Assembly: GCF_010450875.1 (NCBI RefSeq)
Contig: NZ_CP048423.1
Coordinates: 1 to 36,248, forward strand
Length of the DNA stretch: 36,248 nt
From: Sphingomonas insulae
GTDB lineage: Bacteria; Pseudomonadota; Alphaproteobacteria; Sphingomonadales; Sphingomonadaceae
Direction: 5' to 3'
Of the stretch, positions 31,696 to 36,248 are shown one piece after another; the stretch's first letter is position 1; the number at the start of each line of letters is the position of its first letter. A program made the position numbers and the translations under genes. The notes beneath the pieces are model-generated. The model was not told the DNA's origin and did no database searches. It saw only the letters and a program-made list of their open reading frames with translations.

Positions 31696-31938
31696 TCATT
31701 CCTCCCCGGTCGGCTGAGGGATCGATCGCGGCATCCGCGGTCCCCGCTTCACGGTCTCGCGCCACGGGCGCATCGTGGACGGCAGGGCGATACGCAGCAT
31801 CGCCGCCCGGCCGCGGATAGCATCCTGGGTCCGGCCCATCTCTCTCGCGATGACCGTCACGGGTTCGCGAGAGGCGACGCGCCGGCGCAGCTCGGCGTCC
31901 GCCTCCTGCGTCCAGCGCGCGCCCTTTCGCCCGGTCAT
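31696..31938 (-). CDS. Small SANT/Myb-like DNA-binding protein
   Basis: 80-aa basic protein. ARWTQEADAELRRRVASREPVTVIAREMGRTQDAIRGRAAML has the tryptophan and helix pattern of a single SANT/Myb-like or homeodomain-like HTH repeat, as in small bacterial proteins that bind DNA. The C-terminal 25 residues are Pro/Arg-rich. ATG 31938 has GAGGG five bases upstream. It is the last gene of the czc operon, seven bases after czcD. Its target is unknown. Confidence 0.72.
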   Translation of the reverse strand: MTGRKGARWTQEADAELRRRVASREPVTVIAREMGRTQDAIRGRAAMLRIALPSTMRPWRETVKRGPRMPRSIPQPTGEE

Positions 31939-31945
31939 ATCGCCC

Positions 31946-32860
31946 TCAAGGGTGCAGGTGGTGATTGTCCTCACACGCTTCGGCCGGTGCCTCGGTCTGG
32001 ATCGTGCAATGCTCGATGCCGAACCGGCGATCGAGCGTATCTGCGACCGCCTTCCTGACCGCATCGGCATCGGCGCCTTCGGCGAGGGTGACGTGCGCGG
32101 TGCAGGTGATGTCATCCGACGACATCGACCAGACGTGAAGGTCGTGAACCCCGGCGACGCCGGGAAGCCCGGCGATCCCCGCGCGCAGCTCGGGCAGCTT
32201 GATCCCTCCGGGGACGCCTTCCAGCAGCACGTTGGTGGTATCACGGAGCAGCACCCAGGTTCGTGGCAGTACCCATAACCCGATGCCCACTGCGACGATC
32301 GGATCGACCCACGTCCACCCCGTGAAGCGGATCGCAACCGCGCCCGCGATCACGCCGATCGAGCCGATCATGTCCGCCCATACCTCTAGGTAGGCGCCCT
32401 TGACGTTCATGCTGGCGTCCTTGCCCGACGTCAGCAGCTTCATGGATACGAGGTTCACCACGAGCCCGATCGCGGCGACGATCATCATGCCGGTCGACTG
32501 GACGGCTTCGGGCTGACGGAAGCGCTGGATGGCCTCCACCAGCACGTAGATCGCGACCGCGAACAGCAGCAGCGCATTAAAGGCCGCGGCGAGGATCTCG
32601 AATCTCTTGTAACCGAACGTCCGCTTGTCGTCGGCCGGCTTCTGGCCGAACCGGATCGCCATCAGCGCAATCACTAGCGCGGCGACGTCGGTCAGCATGT
32701 GCGCCGCGTCGGACAGCAGGGCGAGGCTGTTGAAGACGAACGCGCCGACGACTTCGGCGACGAGATAGGCGGTGGTCAGCGCCAGCGCCCACCCCAGCAT
32801 CCTGGCGTTGGCCCCGGCGGTATGATCGTGGGCGTGTCCGCCCGCTGCGTGGTCGTGCAT
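31946..32860 (-). CDS. czcD: CzcD/ZitB-type cation diffusion facilitator
   Basis: 304-aa Zn/Co/Cd-proton antiporter of the inner membrane. His-rich N terminus MHDHAAGGHAHDH, six transmembrane helices, metal sites SLALLSDAAHMLTD (H-x-x-x-D) and EVWADMIGS, and a cytoplasmic C-terminal domain with LHVWSMSSDDITCTAHV, HCTIQTE and a CEDNHHLHP tail. The ATG at 32860 gives the canonical His-rich start; the frame is open upstream within czcA but has no reason to be used. It begins 11 bases after the czcA stop, so it shares the czc transcript. It is the second CDF-like protein of the operon. Confidence 0.92.
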   Translation of the reverse strand: MHDHAAGGHAHDHTAGANARMLGWALALTTAYLVAEVVGAFVFNSLALLSDAAHMLTDVAALVIALMAIRFGQKPADDKRTFGYKRFEILAAAFNALLLFAVAIYVLVEAIQRFRQPEAVQSTGMMIVAAIGLVVNLVSMKLLTSGKDASMNVKGAYLEVWADMIGSIGVIAGAVAIRFTGWTWVDPIVAVGIGLWVLPRTWVLLRDTTNVLLEGVPGGIKLPELRAGIAGLPGVAGVHDLHVWSMSSDDITCTAHVTLAEGADADAVRKAVADTLDRRFGIEHCTIQTEAPAEACEDNHHLHP

Positions 32861-32871
32861 CGTCTGGTCTT

Positions 32872-35800
32872 TCAATGTGCCTGAGCGGGGAGGGGAGGCA
32901 GTTCGAAATGGTCGCTCGACGGAGCCGGCAGCGTGCGCGCGCCGAAGCGCGCGTAGAGCGTCGGCAGCACGAACAAGGTCAGCAGCGTCGCCGAGATCAG
33001 GCCACCGATGACGACGGTGGCGAGCGGCTTCTGCACCTCGGCACCGGCACCATGTCCCAGCGCCATCGGCACGAAGCCGAGCGAAGCGACGAGCGCGGTC
33101 ATCGCCACCGGACGAAGCCGTGCAAGCGCACCCTGGTGCGCCGCCACGGCCCGATCCACGCCGGCACGCATCAGGTCGTGGATGGAAGACACCATGACCA
33201 GCCCGTTGAGGACGGCGATACCCGACAGCGCGATGAAGCCTACGGCCGCGGAAATGGAGAACGGCATCCCACGCAGCACCAGCGCCAGCACGCCGCCCAC
33301 CAACGCCAGCGGCACGCCGGTGAACACGATCAGCGCGTCGCGCACCGAACCGAGCGCCCCGTAGAGCAGCAGCATGATGACCGCGAAACAGATCGGCACG
33401 ACAATCGCGAGCCGATCGCGCGCGGATGCCAGATTCTCGAACTGTCCGCCCCATTCGAGATAGGTGCCGGCAGGCAGTTTCACCTTGGCGTCGATCGCAG
33501 CGCGCGCGTCGGCGACGACGCCCGCCACGTCACGGTCGCGGACGTTCGCCTGCACCACGACACGCCGCTTCCCGTTCTCGCGGCTGATCTGGTTGGGGCC
33601 GTCGACCACGGCGATATCCGCAACCGTCGACAGCGGCACGAAACCGCCGCTGGCGGTCGGCACGGGCACCTGGGCGACCGCGGTCAGGTCGGACCGTGAG
33701 CTTTCGGCCATCCGGATCACGACGGGGAAGCGTCGATCCCCCTCGAAGATGACGCCCGCCTGTCGTCCTCCGATCGCCGCGGCGACCGTGTCCTGCACGT
33801 CGCCGGCCGTCACCCCGACCCGCGACATGGCGGTGCGGTTGGGGCGGATATCGAGCATCGGCAGCCCCTCGGTCTGCTCGACCCGCACGTCTGCTGCGCC
33901 TTGTGTCCGGCGCAGGATGCCGGCGATGCGATCGGCGGTCGCGTTCATCTCGCCGAAGTCGTCGCCGAAAACCTTGATCGCGATGTCGCCGCGCACGCCC
34001 GCGATCAGCTCGTTGAAACGCATCTGGATGGGCTGGGTGATCTCATAGGCATTGCCCGGGAGCGCGGAGAGCCGCTTTTCGAGCCGCTCGACCAGCGCCT
34101 CCTTGGACAGGCCGGGGTCCGGCCATTCCTTCTTGGGCTTCAGGATGACGAACGTGTCGGTCGCATTCGCCGGCATCGGATCGGAGGCGATCTCGGACGT
34201 GCCGGTGCGCGAGAAAGCGAACCGAACCTCCGGCGCCTTGGCGAGCGCCTTTTCGACCTGGAATTGCATCGCCTGGCTCTGGTCGACCGACGTGCCGGGG
34301 ATGCGGACCGCCTGCACGAGGACGTTGCCTTCATCGAGCTGGGGCAGGAACTCCTGACCCAGGGTAGTGAAGGCGACGCCGGCAAGCGCCAGCGCGCCGA
34401 CCGCGACGCCGATCGTCAGGCTTGGCCGCCGCATCGCCGCATCGAGCCCCGGTTCGTAGCGTTGCCGCAGGAACGCTACGACCCGGCTTTCCTTCTCCTC
34501 GACCCGCTTGCTGAGCCAGATGGCGATGGCTGCGGGCACGAAGGTCAGCGACAGGATGAAGGCGAAGACGAGCGCGATGATGACGGTGAGCGCCATCGGC
34601 TCGAACATCTTGCCCTCGACGCCGGTGAAGGTGAGGAGCGGCGCATAGACGAGGATGATGATCGCCTGCCCGTAGACCGACGGGCGGATCATCTCGCGGG
34701 CGGACGCGGCGACCAATCCAAGCCGCTGTTGCATCGTCAGCTCGCCCTCACGGTCATGCTGCGCCTCGGCAAGGCGGCGCAGCGCGTTCTCGACGATGAT
34801 GACGGCGCCGTCGACGATCAGGCCGAAGTCGAGCGCGCCGAGGCTCATCAGGTTCGCCGACACGCCGGCCTCCAGCATGCCGATGCTGGTGAGCAGCATC
34901 GTGATGGGGATGACGAACGCGGCGATCAGCGCCGCCCGAAAATTGCCGAGCAGCGCGAACAGGACGACGATGACCAGCACCGCGCCTTCGGCGAGGTTAC
35001 GGGCAACCGTGGAAATGGTGGAGTTCACCAGCTCGGTCCGGTTCATGACCGGCTTCACCACCACGTCGACCGGCAGCGACCGGCCGATCTGCGTCAGCCG
35101 CTCGGCGACGCCCGTCGACACCGTTCGGCTGTTCTCGCCGATCCGCATGACCGCGGTCCCGACCACGACCTCATGGCCGTTCTCGGATGCCGAACCCATG
35201 CGCAGTGCCTGGCCGGTGCGGACGGTCGCGATCTGATTGAGCAGGATCGGCACGCCCTCGCGGGTGGCAACGACGGTTCGGGCAAGCTCATCGGCATTGC
35301 GCACGCGGCCGTCCGAGCGAACGGCAAGCCCTTCACCGTTGCGGTCGACAACGCCCGCGCCGGCGCTGGTATTGTTGCGGTCGAGCGCGGTCGAGAGATC
35401 CTGCAGCGTGAGGCGCATCGCGGCCATCCGCTGCACGTCGGGGACGACGAGATATTCCTTGGTGTAGCCGCCGAGGGAGTCGACGCCGGCGAGCCCCGCC
35501 GCACTCTTGAGCTGTGGCGTGACGATCCAGTCCTGCACCGTGCGCAGATAGGTCGCCTTGTCGGCATCGCTGACGAGGTGATCGCCTTCGGGCGTGATGT
35601 AACTGCCGTCGCGTTGCAGCCCAGGTTCGCCGTTGCGATGGTGGACCTGATCGAGTTCACGATATTCGACCGTCCACATGAAGATGTCGCCGAGCCCGGT
35701 CGCGATCGGTCCCATCTCCGGGTTCACGCCTTGCGGGAGGTCTTCCTCGGCGGTGCGCAGTCGCTCCGCGACCTGCGCCCGCGCAAAGTAGATGTCGGTC

Positions 35801-36099
35801 TTTTCGGTGAAGACGGCGGTGATCTGCGCGAAGCCGTTCCGACTGAGCGAACGGGTATATTCTAGGCCCGGGATGCCGGCGAGCGCCGTCTCGACGGTGA
35901 AGGCGACCTGCTTCTCGATCTGGTCAGGCGAGAGGGCAGGTGCGACGACGTTGATCTGCACCTGGTTGTTGGTGATGTCGGGAACGGCGTCGATCGGGAG
36001 CTGGCGCAGCGCGCCGATCCCGAGCAACGCCGCGGCGATCGTGAGGAGCAGGACCAGCCAGCGCTTCTCGACGGAGAGAGTGACGATGCGACCAATCAT
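32872..36099 (-). CDS. czcA: CzcA-type heavy-metal RND efflux pump
   Basis: 1075-aa inner-membrane proton-driven pump, full family length. N-terminal helix then LPIDAVPDITNNQVQINVVAPALSP, typical of the HME-RND group. In transmembrane segment 4 the motif DFGLIVDGAVIIVEN (424-438) carries the D-F-G...D-G-A...E-N set of Zn/Co/Cd/Ni exporters, unlike the copper/silver type with A-G-x-x-M-D-A-A. Twelve membrane segments and two large periplasmic loops are evident. Its start lies three bases after the czcB stop at 36103. It pairs with CzcB and CzcC across the window junction. Confidence 0.96.
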   Translation of the reverse strand: MIGRIVTLSVEKRWLVLLLTIAAALLGIGALRQLPIDAVPDITNNQVQINVVAPALSPDQIEKQVAFTVETALAGIPGLEYTRSLSRNGFAQITAVFTEKTDIYFARAQVAERLRTAEEDLPQGVNPEMGPIATGLGDIFMWTVEYRELDQVHHRNGEPGLQRDGSYITPEGDHLVSDADKATYLRTVQDWIVTPQLKSAAGLAGVDSLGGYTKEYLVVPDVQRMAAMRLTLQDLSTALDRNNTSAGAGVVDRNGEGLAVRSDGRVRNADELARTVVATREGVPILLNQIATVRTGQALRMGSASENGHEVVVGTAVMRIGENSRTVSTGVAERLTQIGRSLPVDVVVKPVMNRTELVNSTISTVARNLAEGAVLVIVVLFALLGNFRAALIAAFVIPITMLLTSIGMLEAGVSANLMSLGALDFGLIVDGAVIIVENALRRLAEAQHDREGELTMQQRLGLVAASAREMIRPSVYGQAIIILVYAPLLTFTGVEGKMFEPMALTVIIALVFAFILSLTFVPAAIAIWLSKRVEEKESRVVAFLRQRYEPGLDAAMRRPSLTIGVAVGALALAGVAFTTLGQEFLPQLDEGNVLVQAVRIPGTSVDQSQAMQFQVEKALAKAPEVRFAFSRTGTSEIASDPMPANATDTFVILKPKKEWPDPGLSKEALVERLEKRLSALPGNAYEITQPIQMRFNELIAGVRGDIAIKVFGDDFGEMNATADRIAGILRRTQGAADVRVEQTEGLPMLDIRPNRTAMSRVGVTAGDVQDTVAAAIGGRQAGVIFEGDRRFPVVIRMAESSRSDLTAVAQVPVPTASGGFVPLSTVADIAVVDGPNQISRENGKRRVVVQANVRDRDVAGVVADARAAIDAKVKLPAGTYLEWGGQFENLASARDRLAIVVPICFAVIMLLLYGALGSVRDALIVFTGVPLALVGGVLALVLRGMPFSISAAVGFIALSGIAVLNGLVMVSSIHDLMRAGVDRAVAAHQGALARLRPVAMTALVASLGFVPMALGHGAGAEVQKPLATVVIGGLISATLLTLFVLPTLYARFGARTLPAPSSDHFELPPLPAQAH

Positions 36100-36102
36100 G
36101 GC

Positions 36103-36248
36103 TCAGTCCTCGTCCTCGGCCGCGCCTTTGCCGAGTTCGGCCTTGAGCGTGAAGCTGTTGGTGGATGCGATCCGCTCGGAACCGGTGAGCCCCGACGTCA
36201 CGACGACCTGACCGCCGTTGGTCCGGCCGAGTGTCACCGGGGTCGCGC
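36103..36248 (-). CDS. czcB: CzcB C-terminal part (completes the frame opened at 1021)
   Basis: Reads ATPVTLGRTNGGQVVVTSGL...TNSFTLKAELGKGAAEDED and stop (TGA at 36105-36103). This is the normal C-terminal end of CzcB, with GSERIASTNSFTLKAELGKG as the family pattern. No start codon exists here. Bases 36248 and 36247 complete the codon begun at base 1 (CGC, Arg), linking it without gap to FVRTPTGF of the N-terminal part. The stop is three bases before the czcA start. It is therefore not a truncated second adaptor gene but the same gene split by the linear numbering. Confidence 0.92.
   Translation of the reverse strand, partial: ATPVTLGRTNGGQVVVTSGLTGSERIASTNSFTLKAELGKGAAEDED

Noticed and set aside
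31946..33454. A 502-residue version of CzcD with a long N-terminal extension
   Set aside because: The extension is the alternative frame of czcA; the CDF family start is the His-rich MHDHAAGG at 32860.
33901..35865. 654-codon open frame on the plus strand
   Set aside because: Lies wholly antisense to czcA; its product is a run of Asp/Arg/His-rich low-complexity sequence, as expected from the opposite strand of a high-GC gene.
36103..36248. A truncated second adaptor gene at the right end
   Set aside because: Its frame and residues continue exactly from the fragment at 1-1021, so one split czcB explains both.

Overview
The window reads as a complete, mobilisable, high-GC alphaproteobacterial plasmid, most likely from a sphingomonad. 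This is inferred from gene order and protein character: an RPA-type RepA, a DUF6118-type protein beside a Ti-type TraA relaxase, and TonB receptor/PepSY modules. The strongest structural clue is at the two ends. The minus-strand czcB frame that runs off base 1 continues in frame, with no lost or duplicated residue, at base 36248. Joined, it gives a 388-residue CzcB (1021 + 146 nt = 389 codons including the stop). The most economical reading is a circular molecule of 36,248 bp opened inside czcB.

Layout. (1) Metal-efflux module, minus strand, crossing the junction: small cation transporter (2701-3363), His-rich secreted protein, czcC, czcB, czcA, czcD and a small DNA-binding protein (31696-31938). 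It faces a divergent merR gene (3435-3839) across a perfect 21-bp operator. (2) Mobilisation module 3881-10090: DUF6118-type protein and TraA relaxase/helicase leftward; traC, traD, a VbhA-like small antitoxin and traG rightward; a Ti-like oriT candidate lies between traA and traC. No mating-pair (Trb/VirB) genes are present, so transfer would need a helper. (3) Replication and maintenance 10091-14030: iterons and an AT-rich stretch (oriV), repA, a ribbon-helix-helix partition partner, parA, a tyrosine recombinase with a small co-translated partner, and a dif-like site. (4) Defence/stability island 14058-18333: a Cys/His-motif protein, an AbiE type IV toxin-antitoxin pair preceded by two 43-bp palindromes exactly 100 bp apart, and an XRE-ImmA metallopeptidase gene with an unknown partner behind a perfect 28-bp palindrome. 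(5) Cargo 18489-31014: a five-gene translationally coupled operon (cytosine-deaminase-like amidohydrolase, secreted 5-hydroxyisourate hydrolase, MAPEG protein, GlcG/HbpS-like protein, PuuE-like deacetylase) divergent from a LysR gene, then an alpha/beta hydrolase, then a DUF2946 / TonB receptor / secreted esterase / TonB receptor / PepSY operon. A 20-bp near-identical repeat marks both sides of this cargo. (6) Two small secreted proteins (31090-31660), one extremely Cys-rich, ending at a strong hairpin that faces the end of the metal operon.

The plasmid thus joins divalent-metal export (MerR sensing, CDF into the periplasm, CzcCBA out of the cell) with probable siderophore or metal-chelate uptake and an N-heterocycle (purine/ureide-like) catabolic operon whose substrate is not evident. 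The least described parts are the AbiE double palindrome, the ImmA/partner locus, the incomplete ureide-like operon and the Cys-rich peptides. No rRNA, tRNA, CRISPR array or transposase gene was recognised.
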